From NCBI GenBank assembly GCA_039030335.1, contig JBCCEJ010000020.1, positions 1 to 64,000 on the forward strand: a stretch of 64,000 nucleotides of DNA, in the 5' to 3' direction. Position numbers and translations under genes: made by a program. Under the pieces are notes generated by a model, which made no database searches, was not told the origin of the DNA, and saw only the letters and a list, made by a program, of their open reading frames with translations. Shown piece after piece: positions 36,201 through 44,791 of the stretch. Origin of the DNA: JBCCEJ01 sp039030335. GTDB lineage: Bacteria; Pseudomonadota; Gammaproteobacteria; HK1. The number at the start of each line of letters is the position of its first letter. Position 1 is the stretch's first letter.

Positions 36201-37918
36201 CGGTCGCGCGTTATCTGCTCGATCCGCCAGCTGCTGGCACCGAGCAGAAAAGTCTCACCGACGCGTGACTCGAAGACCATCTCCTCGTCCAGCTCGCCCA
36301 CCCGCGGGCCGTCGGTGCCGGCATGCACGGCGTAGAGCCCGCGGTCCGGAATCGTGCCGACGTTGGTCCGCACCAGCATCTCGGTGCCGCGCCGGGCGCT
36401 CAACGTATCGGTCGTCCTGTCCCAGCTCAGCCGCGGACGCAGTTCGACCTTGCCGAGCGACGCATAGCGACCGCTCAGCATTTCCAGTACGGCGTCCAAA
36501 CTCGCATCGCCGAGCCCTGTGAACGGCGCGGCACGCCTGACGAGAGCGGCAATCTCCACGCGCGACATCGGCTGCACGCAGCACATGGCAACCAGCTGCT
36601 GTGCGAGCACGTCGAGCGGATTCTCAGGAATCCGGATAGACTCGATCGCAGCGACGCGCATGCGCTCGGCGACAACCATCGATTCCAGCAGGTCGCCGCG
36701 GTGCTTCGGATAGATGCGCCCGATACTCGCACTGCCTACCTGATGTCCGGCGCGCCCTACCCGTTGCAGGCCGCGCGCCACCGAGCCTGGAGATTCGACC
36801 AGCAGTACCCGGTCGACCGCGCCCATATCGATACCGAGCTCCATCGTGCTGGTCGCGACGATGCACCGGATATCGCCGCGTTTCAGACCCTCTTCAATCG
36901 CCCGGCGCTGCTCGTGCGAAACGCTGCCGTGGTGGGCCAGAGCCAGTTCCTCATCAGCCAGGTCGTTCAACTGTTGTGACAGCCGCTCGGCGAGACCCCG
37001 GCTATTGACGAACACGATGGAGCTGCGCGCGGCGCGCACCTCTTCCAGCAACGCGGGCACGACCACGCTCCAGATGCCCCGCTCCGCTGGCGGCTTACCG
37101 GCTTCCGGATCGGCCATCTCAGCGAGCAGCGATCCGCCGCTGAAATTACCGAGTTCGGCGATCCGGTGCATCTCCGGTACCGGTACCACCACGCCGAGAT
37201 CGAGATTGGGCGGCGTTGCGGCATCCACCGTGGCGATGGGACGGGCACCAGCGAGAAAGCGGGCCGCGACATCCGGGGGACGAACCGTCGCGGACAAGCC
37301 GATCCGTTGCGGTGCTCGCCCGCAGAGAGACTCCAGGCGCTCGAGACTGAGCGCCAGATGAGCGCCGCGTTTGGTCGCCGCCAGGGCATGAACTTCGTCG
37401 ACGATCACGGTGTGCACGCCGGTGAGATGCTGCGCCGCCTTCGATCCCAACAGCAAATAGAGCGATTCCGGCGTCGTGACGAGGATTTCCCCGGGCTCGC
37501 GCAGCTGCCGGCGCCGTTCCGCCTGCGGCGTGTCCCCGGTGCGCACGTCAACCCTGGGCAGCCGCACCGGCTGCCCGAGCCGCTCGGCTTGCCGTGCGAT
37601 GCCGATCAGGGGGGCACGCAGATTGCGCTCGATGTCGTAGACGAGCGCCTTCAGCGGCGAAACGTAGAGTACCCGTACACCGGAATCCGTTCGTCCGGTG
37701 CCCTCATTGGCGACGCGGTCGACCGCCCAGAGAAAGGCTGCCAGCGTCTTGCCGCTACCGGTGGGGGCCAGCAACAGCGCGTTGTGGCCGAGGGCGATCT
37801 CGTGCCAGCCGCGAACCTGTACCGGCGTAGGCGCGGCGAAAGCCGCCTCGAACCAGGCCGAAACGGGTGCCGAAAACGGTAGGTCCGAATCGTGCCCTCC
37901 GGTCTCGGGCGCGCTCAG
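33293..37918 (-). CDS. lhr: Lhr-type large DNA helicase, probable CTG start
   Basis: The superfamily 2 helicase of about 1541 residues has Walker A APTGSGKT, DEVH box VIVDEVHAL, motif III SATVRP, motif VI QRVGRAGHQVG, and a long C-terminal Lhr core with winged-helix modules. No ATG, GTG or TTG lies before the Walker motif: the first TTG (37774) falls inside it. Yet the frame continues upstream with family-like residues (FSAPVSAWFEAAF, PTPVQVRGWHEI) back to CTG 37918, which overlaps the msrA stop as CTGA and has AGAGGT about 9 nt upstream. I therefore choose CTG. Lhr unwinds RNA-DNA hybrids in repair, together with the downstream Nei. Confidence 0.9.
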   Translation of the reverse strand: MSAPETGGHDSDLPFSAPVSAWFEAAFAAPTPVQVRGWHEIALGHNALLLAPTGSGKTLAAFLWAVDRVANEGTGRTDSGVRVLYVSPLKALVYDIERNLRAPLIGIARQAERLGQPVRLPRVDVRTGDTPQAERRRQLREPGEILVTTPESLYLLLGSKAAQHLTGVHTVIVDEVHALAATKRGAHLALSLERLESLCGRAPQRIGLSATVRPPDVAARFLAGARPIATVDAATPPNLDLGVVVPVPEMHRIAELGNFSGGSLLAEMADPEAGKPPAERGIWSVVVPALLEEVRAARSSIVFVNSRGLAERLSQQLNDLADEELALAHHGSVSHEQRRAIEEGLKRGDIRCIVATSTMELGIDMGAVDRVLLVESPGSVARGLQRVGRAGHQVGSASIGRIYPKHRGDLLESMVVAERMRVAAIESIRIPENPLDVLAQQLVAMCCVQPMSRVEIAALVRRAAPFTGLGDASLDAVLEMLSGRYASLGKVELRPRLSWDRTTDTLSARRGTEMLVRTNVGTIPDRGLYAVHAGTDGPRVGELDEEMVFESRVGETFLLGASSWRIEQITRDRVIVSPAPGEPGKLPFWRGDGPGRSPELGHALGQMTRELAGVSRTKAVARLSDAGLAQAHAADNLLDYLEEQREATGALPTDRTVVVERFTDELGDWRICILSPFGARVHAPWAMALERRIGVRAGFEVQLMYADDGIVLRLPDLGELPALDDLFPDPEDIETLIVEQLADTAMYAGLFRESAARALLLPRRSPGARSPLWVQRMKSAELLAAVRESGDFPIALECYREALADQFDLEALRGVLLGIRQGRIQVHEAETPRASPFARSLVFAYVAAYLYEQDAPLAERKAQALSLDRDLLAELVGHGALRELIDPDVMHDVEMRLQHLNSERQARDIDDLELVLARLGDLSTAELEARAHDPTAVAAGLEALAAAGRIIGVRIGGEPRWLAIQDAALYRDALGVVPPAGLSEALLEPFRDPSGSDALSALAARFAAVRGPFTLSDLADRFALRPAQLEAPLALLTMEGRLTRGEIDPRRAGEQWCDVDVLRRLKRETLARLRNQVAPVPAPRMAEFLPAWQGVGTDERGLDRLLDVIAQLAGVALPWSLWREHVLPSRVSGFSEAELERACASGIVVWVGAGAAGPRDMRVAFYLREQVSDLLPEPDTDDDAAGSPRPADGADDADAAADAAVRHAVIEVLGTRGACFTTDLEHDLASIGEAGATERFRRVLDDLARAGVITNDTLGPLAGLAGDGRGRRRSAGGSAMRGFGRRVRSRAGASAMAAGGRWSLVRPFVAPEPTKPPASAPDRAGTSRLLAKAETLLARYGIVAREMAAGDGLAGGFQAVYPVLKQLEESGKVRRGYFLEGLSGAQFAMPGAVDMLRDFERQSLRRDGPELRVLPALDPANPYGSILPWPALDGRRQAARRQRAAWVVLCGTRLLAYYAAGSRALTVFDANDSQGALSAGLSALAGQLRGRNNKLMVIQTVNGEAARQAALAPLLIAAGFVSDYRGFTALAPARGRPAESS

Positions 37919-38562
37919 ACGGCGGCTACCTCTACACCTTGAGGGCAGGCCACACCAGTACCACCGAGACCGCAGTAACCCCAGGGCTGTTTAGCGAGAT
38001 ACTGCTGATGGAAGTCTTCGGCGAAGTAGAACGGCGGCGCCGATAAAATTTCAGTCGTGATGGTCCCGTAGCCCGCGGTCCCCAGAGCCGCCTGATAGGC
38101 GCGTTTGCTGGCGATCGCGGCCTCAGCCTGCGCGTCGTCGTACGTGTAGATGCCGGAGCGGTACTGGGTGCCCACATCGTTACCCTGCCGCATCCCCTGC
38201 GTCGGATTGTGAGATTCCCAGAACACCTTCAGCAACACGGCGAAATCGACCTCGTTCGGATCGAACACGACGCGCACCACCTCGTTGTGGCCCGTCAAAC
38301 CGCTGCACACTTCTTCGTAAGTAGGGTTCGGCGTAAAGCCCGCCGCGTAGCCGACCGCGGTGACGATGACTCCCGGGGTTTCCCAGAACTTACGCTCGGC
38401 CCCCCAAAAGCAACCGAGACCAAACATGGCGTATTGCAGTTCGGGTGCATACGGCCCTTGCATCGGCGCACCGTTGACGAAGTGACTGGCGGGCACTCGC
38501 AGCGCGACATCGCGACCTGGCAGCGCCTCGGCGGCGGTTGGCATCGTTATCGATTTCGCCAT
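37915..38562 (-). CDS. msrA: Peptide-methionine (S)-S-oxide reductase MsrA
   Basis: The 215-residue enzyme has the catalytic GCFWG motif (Cys at about residue 49), SGLTGHNEVVRVVFDP, and the C-terminal cysteines CGLGGTGVACPQG used as resolving residues. It repairs methionine-S-sulfoxide in oxidised proteins. The start ATG 38562 is preceded by AGAGGA. The TGA stop overlaps the presumed CTG start of lhr, which makes an oxidative-damage operon msrA-lhr-nei. MsrB is not fused and is not seen nearby. Confidence 0.95.
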   Translation of the reverse strand: MAKSITMPTAAEALPGRDVALRVPASHFVNGAPMQGPYAPELQYAMFGLGCFWGAERKFWETPGVIVTAVGYAAGFTPNPTYEEVCSGLTGHNEVVRVVFDPNEVDFAVLLKVFWESHNPTQGMRQGNDVGTQYRSGIYTYDDAQAEAAIASKRAYQAALGTAGYGTITTEILSAPPFYFAEDFHQQYLAKQPWGYCGLGGTGVACPQGVEVAAV

Positions 38563-38663
38563 TGCTAATCCTCTCTTGTCTCGCCTTCGAAAAATTGTCC
38601 CGTTCCGACCGCTCAGCTGCGGCGGCCCGAGCCCTGGAGGGGTCCGGCGCCGCCGGCACATAG

Positions 38664-39386
38664 TCAGGACTCAGGCACGGCAAACATGTAACCCACGCCC
38701 CTTACGGTCTTGATAAGAGCCGGTCTGCGCGGGTCAGGCTCCATCTTGCGGCGGAGCTTCACAATAGCCGTATCCACGGCGCGATCAAAGGGCGACCAGT
38801 TCCGCCCCGCCGCTTGCTCCAGCAGCTGTTCGCGGGACATGACCTGCGGCGCGTTGCGTACGAGCACCGCCAACAGATCGAACTCGAGAGTCGTCAGCGC
38901 GACGACGCCGCGTTCGTTGTGCCGCAGCTCGCGGGCACCAAGGTTCAGATTGAAGTCGCCGAACCTGAGTTCCCCGTGTCGCGCCAGCGCGTCGCTGGCA
39001 GCGGATCCCGAACGCCGCATAACCGACCGGATCCGCGCGAGAAGTTCGCGCTCGTCGAACGGCTTGGACACGTAGTCATCGGCGCCGAGTTCCAGCCCGA
39101 CAACTCGCTCGACGCTCCCTTCCTTGCCCGTCAGGATGATGATGCCAACCTCAGAAGTGCGCCTGAGTTCGCGCGTCAGCGTCAGGCCGTCGTCGCCGGG
39201 CATGCTGAGATCGAGAATGACCAGGTCGAAGGTCTGCTGCTGCATCTGCTGGCGCATGTCGTTGCCATCGTAGGCAACTTCCACGGCCAGTCCTTCAGCT
39301 TCGAGATAGCGCTTCAGGTATCTGCCAATCTGGGGGTCGTCATCGACGACGAGTATGCGGCGCTGCTGTGACAGGCCTTCCGACAC
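38664..39386 (-). CDS. OmpR-family response regulator
   Basis: The 240-residue regulator has an N-terminal receiver (ILVVDDDPQI, phospho-acceptor Asp59 in LVILDLSMPGDDG, Lys in YVSKPFDER) and a C-terminal winged-helix DNA-binding domain (about 140-238, ending VRGVGYMFAVPES). It starts at GTG 39386 with GGAG upstream. Upstream extension of the frame gives no conserved sequence. The kinase gene lies 80 bp upstream on the same strand, so the pair forms one two-component system of unknown signal. Confidence 0.93.
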   Translation of the reverse strand: MSEGLSQQRRILVVDDDPQIGRYLKRYLEAEGLAVEVAYDGNDMRQQMQQQTFDLVILDLSMPGDDGLTLTRELRRTSEVGIIILTGKEGSVERVVGLELGADDYVSKPFDERELLARIRSVMRRSGSAASDALARHGELRFGDFNLNLGARELRHNERGVVALTTLEFDLLAVLVRNAPQVMSREQLLEQAAGRNWSPFDRAVDTAIVKLRRKMEPDPRRPALIKTVRGVGYMFAVPES

Positions 39387-39466
39387 TGAGTTACTCCGGA
39401 AGCGATCGCCGGGTCTGACCGGGGCCCGACAAAGCTGTGATGATAGCCGGATCCACAGGCTGCGTC

Positions 39467-40630
39467 TCAGGATGGCGCGAGCGGCAAGCACAGTTCCACA
39501 ATGGTCCCCGTACGGTCTGGCGAGGCCAGACCCACCTGACCGCCGTATGCGTGGATCGCTTCGCGCACCATCCGCAGCCCGAGCCCCGCACGGCCTGGCC
39601 GCGTGGCCGCGGCCAGGCCGGTCACGTCGGTTGCCGGCCACGCCGACAGACCGGCGCCGCTATCGCAAAATCGCACGCGGCCAACGGTAGCGCGACCAGA
39701 CCGGTCCGCTCTCGGCGCCCCGCGGTCGAACGTCGCCGAGATGGCTAACTCACCACCTGCGGGCATCGCATCGCGGGCATTGAGCGCAAGATTCAGAACG
39801 ACCGCCTCCATGAGCGGAACAGGTAAGGCCAGATCGTACCAGTCGGTGCCGAAATCGAATCTCACCTCGATGCGAGGCGCGAGCAGCCGCGCCGCCAATG
39901 CCACGGCCCTGCTGAGGTCAGCGCGCGTGCTACACCCGGACGTACTGGCCGGCGGCCCCCCGACGATAGAGAGGTTTGCCGCGAGTTGTCTCAGCCGCGC
40001 CGCCGCGTCGTCACACTCCTCGACGAGTTCCGGGACCACGGGCGATACCGGATCCTCGGTTTGCAGCAGTCGCAGGTTGCCGGTGAGCACGGTGGCAAGA
40101 TTGTTGAGATCATGTGCGGCCGCGGCCGCCAACCGGCAAAGAGGCTCGCGCACCCGGCGCGACTCCGCGTGACGCCGGCGCAGGCAGCGCGTGAGCGACA
40201 GCGGCAGCGCGGCGGCACCCTCAGTCGTCAACACGAGGCACTCCACGGGTGCCACATCCAACCACCGCAGAAGTTCGTCGTCCCGGGCGGCATCCCCATG
40301 CCCGGTACCGCGCAGCAAAAGCACCGGCTCGCCGCGGAGCTGTTCGCGCAAAGTCTGCTGCTGCTCCGCAGGATAGTCATCCGTCACGGCCATGATGTGC
40401 GGCCCCGGCGACGCAGAAGCGTCAGAGCCCGGATCCGCCAGGGTCTCATGCCCGTGCCGGTGTTCCGGTTGAGCAGTCTCCCCGGCGACCCGCTGGAAGC
40501 CGGGCCCACCGGCTTTTGTCGGCTCGCTCAGCAGGCGCTCCATGTCGCGGCGCGCCGCATCGGTGACAAACAGATCGAGCGAGACCTCGGTTCCGTCGGG
40601 CAAGGTTCCACGCCAGCGGTCTGCGCGCAC
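39467..40630 (-). CDS. Soluble sensor histidine kinase
   Basis: The 387-residue protein has no transmembrane helix. The N-terminal about 165 residues are of no recognised domain and are Asp/Gly/Arg-rich. The H-box AAHDLNNLATVLTGNLRLL (about 180-198) is of the HDLNN type. The ATPase domain has the N-box LNLALNARDAM, the DSGAG box and GLGLRMV. It should phosphorylate the OmpR-type regulator encoded just downstream. The GTG start at 40630 has GGGAGA close upstream but is uncertain. Internal Met codons near residues 30 and 79 are alternatives. Confidence 0.85.
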   Translation of the reverse strand: MRADRWRGTLPDGTEVSLDLFVTDAARRDMERLLSEPTKAGGPGFQRVAGETAQPEHRHGHETLADPGSDASASPGPHIMAVTDDYPAEQQQTLREQLRGEPVLLLRGTGHGDAARDDELLRWLDVAPVECLVLTTEGAAALPLSLTRCLRRRHAESRRVREPLCRLAAAAAHDLNNLATVLTGNLRLLQTEDPVSPVVPELVEECDDAAARLRQLAANLSIVGGPPASTSGCSTRADLSRAVALAARLLAPRIEVRFDFGTDWYDLALPVPLMEAVVLNLALNARDAMPAGGELAISATFDRGAPRADRSGRATVGRVRFCDSGAGLSAWPATDVTGLAAATRPGRAGLGLRMVREAIHAYGGQVGLASPDRTGTIVELCLPLAPS

Positions 40631-40662
40631 TCTCCCGACCCTCGCGGCAGTCGGCCCGACCG

Positions 40663-41520
40663 CTACCGTTCCCAGTGCCGTTGGCGGAACGGATTAGCCG
40701 GATAGGTGCCGAGCAACTTCGTCTTCGTGGAGAAGAACTGCAGTTCCTCCAGTGCGAGGTCGACGTGACGTTCGGAGGGATGGCCGTCGAATTCGATGTA
40801 GAACTGCGCCACGGTGAAGCTCGAATCCGTGATGTAACTCTCGAGCTTCGTGATATTGATACCGTTGGTCGCGAAACCGCCGAGGGCTTTGTAAAGCGCG
40901 GCCGGGACGCTTCGCACCTGGAACACCAGGCTCGTCATACACGGCCCGTCGCGCGGGTCGGGTTCCTGACGTTGGCGAGACATGACGACCATTCGTGTCG
41001 TGTTCCCGATCCGGTCTTCGATACGCGAGCGCAGTACTTTCAGCCCATAGATCTCGCCCGCGAGCGCAGAGGCGATCGCCGCCACGTTCGCATCACCGTT
41101 CTCCGCGAGCGCTTTGGCGGCGCCGGCCGTATCAGCACTCTGCACGGGTTTGAGGCCAAGTTCTGCGATGAGATGCCGGCACTGACTCAGCGCCTGTACG
41201 TGACTGGTCACCGTGGTCAGGTTTTCCAGCCGGGCATCCGGCAGACCGAGCAGCTGGTGCTGCACCGACTGGAAGTGCTCGTTGATGATGTAGAGGCCGG
41301 AATCCGGCAGCAGATGGTGAATATCCGCCACACGGCCGCCGACGGTGTTCTCTATCGGAATCATCGCGAGGCTCGCCGCTCCGCCGGTGACGGCTGCGAA
41401 CGCGTCTTCGAAACTTTCGCAGGCGAATGGCTCCATATCCGGATACGCCTCGACACAGGCCTTATGGGAATAAGCCCCAGGCACCCCTTGGTAGGCGATC
41501 TTGTTATTGCTCTGCCTCAT
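40663..41520 (-). CDS. pheA: Prephenate dehydratase (stand-alone, with ACT domain)
   Basis: The 285-residue enzyme starts with KIAYQGVPGAYSHKA and has IPIENTVGGRVADIHHLL, the catalytic Thr-Arg region GNTTRMVV (about 173-180), and a C-terminal ACT domain with ALYKALGGFATNGINITKLES that binds phenylalanine for feedback control. It converts prephenate to phenylpyruvate in phenylalanine synthesis. It lacks the chorismate mutase domain found at the N-terminus of the E. coli bifunctional PheA. The kinase gene lies 32 bp downstream. Confidence 0.95.
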   Translation of the reverse strand: MRQSNNKIAYQGVPGAYSHKACVEAYPDMEPFACESFEDAFAAVTGGAASLAMIPIENTVGGRVADIHHLLPDSGLYIINEHFQSVQHQLLGLPDARLENLTTVTSHVQALSQCRHLIAELGLKPVQSADTAGAAKALAENGDANVAAIASALAGEIYGLKVLRSRIEDRIGNTTRMVVMSRQRQEPDPRDGPCMTSLVFQVRSVPAALYKALGGFATNGINITKLESYITDSSFTVAQFYIEFDGHPSERHVDLALEELQFFSTKTKLLGTYPANPFRQRHWER

Positions 41521-41592
41521 GACGCATGCGTCTCCCAGTCAAATTCCCGATAACGATTTCCGGTCGAGCAGGTCAGCCGGGGTCACTGCGAT

Positions 41593-42300
41593 TCAAGCGC
41601 CCGTAGCGTCGCTGGCCAGCTCGGCGATCGAACCCGCCAACAACGCGAGCGGCGCACGCTCGATCGCGTGCCCCATACCGGGAAACACGGCCATCTCGCC
41701 GTTCGGCAATGCCCGGTAGAGCGCGTGCATTGCCGCCACTGAAGTCAGGTGGTCGCGATCTCCCACGCCAACCCGTACCCGTTGCTCCACGCGCGCCAGT
41801 GCGTCCCAACCGAGCGGTGGACTCGCTCCGGTTCGCTCGATCAGTGCCGCCGTCATCCCGAGCACGGTTCTCCATCCCCCGGCAACGTGTCGGTCGGCCA
41901 GCATCTGCGCGAAACGCGGCACCTTGCGTTCGATGAGGTCGGCGTCGAGTTCAGCCAGCGTCTCGGCGGCCGCCTCCGGCGTCCACGCGAAGTAGGTCCC
42001 GAGTGTATGGACCGCAGCGATCCGGGCCGGGTGATGGACGGCGAGATACAGGCCCACGTAGCCGCCCATGCTGTGCCCGAAAACCGGCGCGCTATCGATG
42101 CCGCGCGCGTCCATCGTTTCGAGTACCGCGCGGGCAAACTGATCGTAGTCGAACCTCTCCGGCACTGGACCCGCTTCGCCATGTCCCGGGAAATCCATTG
42201 TCGCGACGTCGAATCTGTCGGCCAGGCAGGCGGCGAGCGGCGCGAGCTGTGAAGCCGAACCGAGCGCAGCGTGCAACAAAATGAGCGGAGGCTTTGACAT
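41593..42300 (-). CDS. Alpha/beta-fold hydrolase
   Basis: The 235-residue protein has an oxyanion-hole motif LLHAALGSASQL, the nucleophile elbow GHSMGG (Ser near residue 77), an acidic residue in VGVGDRDHLT and the catalytic His in GMGHA. It lacks a signal peptide, so it works in the cytosol as an esterase, lactonase or C-C hydrolase. The substrate cannot be predicted. It lies 72 bp upstream of pheA on the same strand. Confidence 0.85.
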   Translation of the reverse strand: MSKPPLILLHAALGSASQLAPLAACLADRFDVATMDFPGHGEAGPVPERFDYDQFARAVLETMDARGIDSAPVFGHSMGGYVGLYLAVHHPARIAAVHTLGTYFAWTPEAAAETLAELDADLIERKVPRFAQMLADRHVAGGWRTVLGMTAALIERTGASPPLGWDALARVEQRVRVGVGDRDHLTSVAAMHALYRALPNGEMAVFPGMGHAIERAPLALLAGSIAELASDATGA

Positions 42301-42571
42301 ACGGGTGCTTGCGTAACAGTACGGCGGCTTGGTGATCGATACCGGCGGGGGCGAGACCGGCCAATTCCGTAGTTTAGCTCGCCGTCAGTGCAATGCGCGA
42401 TTGCCGCAATATCGGTCGGGTCTTTTGGGCGCCGGGGCGGCCCGGCTATATTGACCGGCGTTTTCCAGGCAACTCCAGGCTATAGCTGCGGGCTCCGGCA
42501 CGGTCGCGACCGAACCGGAGATGGGGCGCGCGCCTGGCTCGAAGCCGCAACCGCAACCGAGATTCGACCGA

Positions 42572-43366
42572 ATGACCAGAGACTACGACACGCTACAGCT
42601 GGAGCCGGTAGGCCCGCACGTGCTGATCGTGCGCATGAACCGTCCCGAAGCAGCAAATGCGCTCAACACGCGCATGGGAGAAGAACTGCTGGCGGTGTGG
42701 TCCAGCTTCTACGTCGACCAGCGCGACGTCCGTTGCATCGTGCTGACGGGTGCCGGCGAGAAAGCGTTCTGCGCCGGTGGTGACCTGAAAGAACGCAACG
42801 GCATGACAGACGCCCAATGGCAGGCGCAGCACGCCTTGTTCGAGCAGATGAGCATGGCGCTGATGGATTGCCCCGTGCCCGTGATCGCTGCCGTCAACGG
42901 CGCCGCGTATGGTGGCGGCTGTGAAATGGTCGCCGGCGTCGATTTCGCATACGTGGCGCGCCGGGCGCGTTTCGCGTTGACCGAGGTCACGCTGGGGATC
43001 ATGCCCGGTGCGATGGGCACGCAGAACATGCCGCGGGCAGTGGGACTGCGTCGCGCTAAAGAGATCATCCTGACCGGCCTGCCATTCTCCGCGGAAGATG
43101 CGTTCGCCTGGGGCCTCGCCAATCGTGTCTGCGACGACGACAAGCTGATGGACGAGACGCTCGCTACCGCCGGCCGAATCGCCGGCAATGCACCTATCAG
43201 TACGCGCCAGGCCAAGAAGTCCGTCACGATGGCGGGGCAGATCGACGCGCGAAACGGCTACCTCTTCGAAATTGAAGCGTACAACCGGATGGTCACCACC
43301 GAAGACCGTCTGGAAGGGGTACGGGCCTATAACGAGAAGCGCAAACCAGACTTCAAGGGGCGCTGA
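42572..43366 (+). CDS. Enoyl-CoA hydratase/isomerase family protein
   Basis: The 264-residue crotonase-fold protein has KAFCAGGDLKERN (oxyanion hole), NGAAYGGGCEMV and LGIMPGAMGTQNMPRAVG with the positions of the two catalytic acidic residues. The second reads G where enoyl-CoA hydratases have Glu, so hydratase activity is not certain. It probably acts in fatty- or branched-chain acyl-CoA breakdown with the acyl-CoA dehydrogenase that follows after 212 bp. The start ATG 42572 is chosen because residues upstream are not family-like. Confidence 0.85.
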   Translation: MTRDYDTLQLEPVGPHVLIVRMNRPEAANALNTRMGEELLAVWSSFYVDQRDVRCIVLTGAGEKAFCAGGDLKERNGMTDAQWQAQHALFEQMSMALMDCPVPVIAAVNGAAYGGGCEMVAGVDFAYVARRARFALTEVTLGIMPGAMGTQNMPRAVGLRRAKEIILTGLPFSAEDAFAWGLANRVCDDDKLMDETLATAGRIAGNAPISTRQAKKSVTMAGQIDARNGYLFEIEAYNRMVTTEDRLEGVRAYNEKRKPDFKGR

Positions 43367-43578
43367 ACCGGTTCTGGCCCGTACGGGACGAGAGCGCACC
43401 ACGAGCGACCCGCTCGCGCTCCCTGCTCCGCGCTGCAACTGCCGCGCCGAGTCGGGGTCGAAGCGGCTGTGACCGGCCGAGCGTTCCCGGCATTTACACG
43501 CAGTGCCGGTAGCGGCGGCGCCACCACATTTTCAAACTCAAGGGTTCTTCGCGAACCCGACTCGACAAGGCCAACTTC

Positions 43579-44769
43579 ATGAGTGACGAGATGCACCACA
43601 CCATGCCGGTCGGCAACGACTACGCCGATATTCGCGACGCGGTACGCAAACTTTGCGATGCGTATCCGACGGCCTACTGGCAAGGGCTCGAGAACCAGCC
43701 GCCTGAGAGCAGCTACCCGACCGAGTTTATCCAGGCGCTCACCGCGGCCGGCTACCTGGGTGCGCTGATCCCCGAGCAGTACGGCGGAGCAGGCCTGCCG
43801 CTCCGTGCGGCCGCGGTAATACTGGAGACCATCCATGCGACTGCCTGTTCGGCCGCGGCCGCGCATGCGCAGATGTACACCATGGGCACGGTGCTGCGCC
43901 ATGGCAGCGAAGAGCAGAAGTCTACGTACCTGCCAAAGATCGCGAACGGAGAACTTCGGCTGCAGGCGTTCGGCGTGACCGAACCGAACACCGGCTCCGA
44001 CACGACGCAGCTGCGCACCCGGGCCGAACGCATCGACGGGGGTTACCGCATCAATGGACAGAAGGTTTGGACGTCCAGGGCTCAGCACTCTGACTTGATG
44101 CTGCTGCTGGCCCGCACGACGCCTGCGGAAGACTGCGTCAAGCGCACCGACGGCATCTCCACGTTCCTCGTCGATTTGCGGGAGGCCGTCGGCAACGGGT
44201 GCACCATTCATCCGATCGACGCGATGATCAACCACAACACCACACAGATCTTCTTCGACAATCTCGAGATTCCGGAAAGCGCGCTGGTCGGTGAGGAGGG
44301 CCGGGGTTTTCGGTACATCCTCGACGGCATGAACGCAGAGCGTTGTCTCATCGCCGCGGAGGCGATCGGCAACGGCCGGTATTTCGTCGAGCGCGCCGTT
44401 GAATACGCCGGCGAGCGTCAGGTCTTCGGCAAGCCGATCGGAACCAATCAGGGCGTGCAGTTCCCGATCGCCGAAGCGCACATGCACGTCGACGCCGCCG
44501 ACCTGATGGTGCGCAAAGGATGTGCCCTGTTCGACGCGGGGCAGCCCTGTGGCGCCGAGGCGAACATAGCCAAGTATCTGGCCGCTGAAGCGTCTTGGGC
44601 CGCCGCGCAGGCCTGCTTCGATACGTTTGGCGGCTTCGCGTTCGCCTGCGAGTACGACGTCGAGCGGAAGTGGCGTGAAACCCGCCTGTTCCGCACGGCG
44701 CCAGTGTCGGCCAATATGGTGCTGAACTTCGTGGGACAGCACGTGCTCGGCATGCCGCGCTCCTACTGA
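43579..44769 (+). CDS. Acyl-CoA dehydrogenase
   Basis: The 396-residue flavoenzyme has the ACAD signatures AFGVTEPNTGSDTTQLRTRA (FAD/substrate binding, about 133-152), a nucleotide-binding region with VWTSRAQHSDLMLLLART, YAGERQVFGKPIGTNQGVQF, and the C-terminal DTFGGFAFACEYDVERKWRE. It would desaturate an acyl-CoA with electrons going to ETF. Chain-length specificity is not predictable. It pairs with the upstream enoyl-CoA hydratase-like gene. Confidence 0.92.
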   Translation: MSDEMHHTMPVGNDYADIRDAVRKLCDAYPTAYWQGLENQPPESSYPTEFIQALTAAGYLGALIPEQYGGAGLPLRAAAVILETIHATACSAAAAHAQMYTMGTVLRHGSEEQKSTYLPKIANGELRLQAFGVTEPNTGSDTTQLRTRAERIDGGYRINGQKVWTSRAQHSDLMLLLARTTPAEDCVKRTDGISTFLVDLREAVGNGCTIHPIDAMINHNTTQIFFDNLEIPESALVGEEGRGFRYILDGMNAERCLIAAEAIGNGRYFVERAVEYAGERQVFGKPIGTNQGVQFPIAEAHMHVDAADLMVRKGCALFDAGQPCGAEANIAKYLAAEASWAAAQACFDTFGGFAFACEYDVERKWRETRLFRTAPVSANMVLNFVGQHVLGMPRSY

Positions 44770-44791
44770 CACCAGAGACTGCTGGGCGCCG

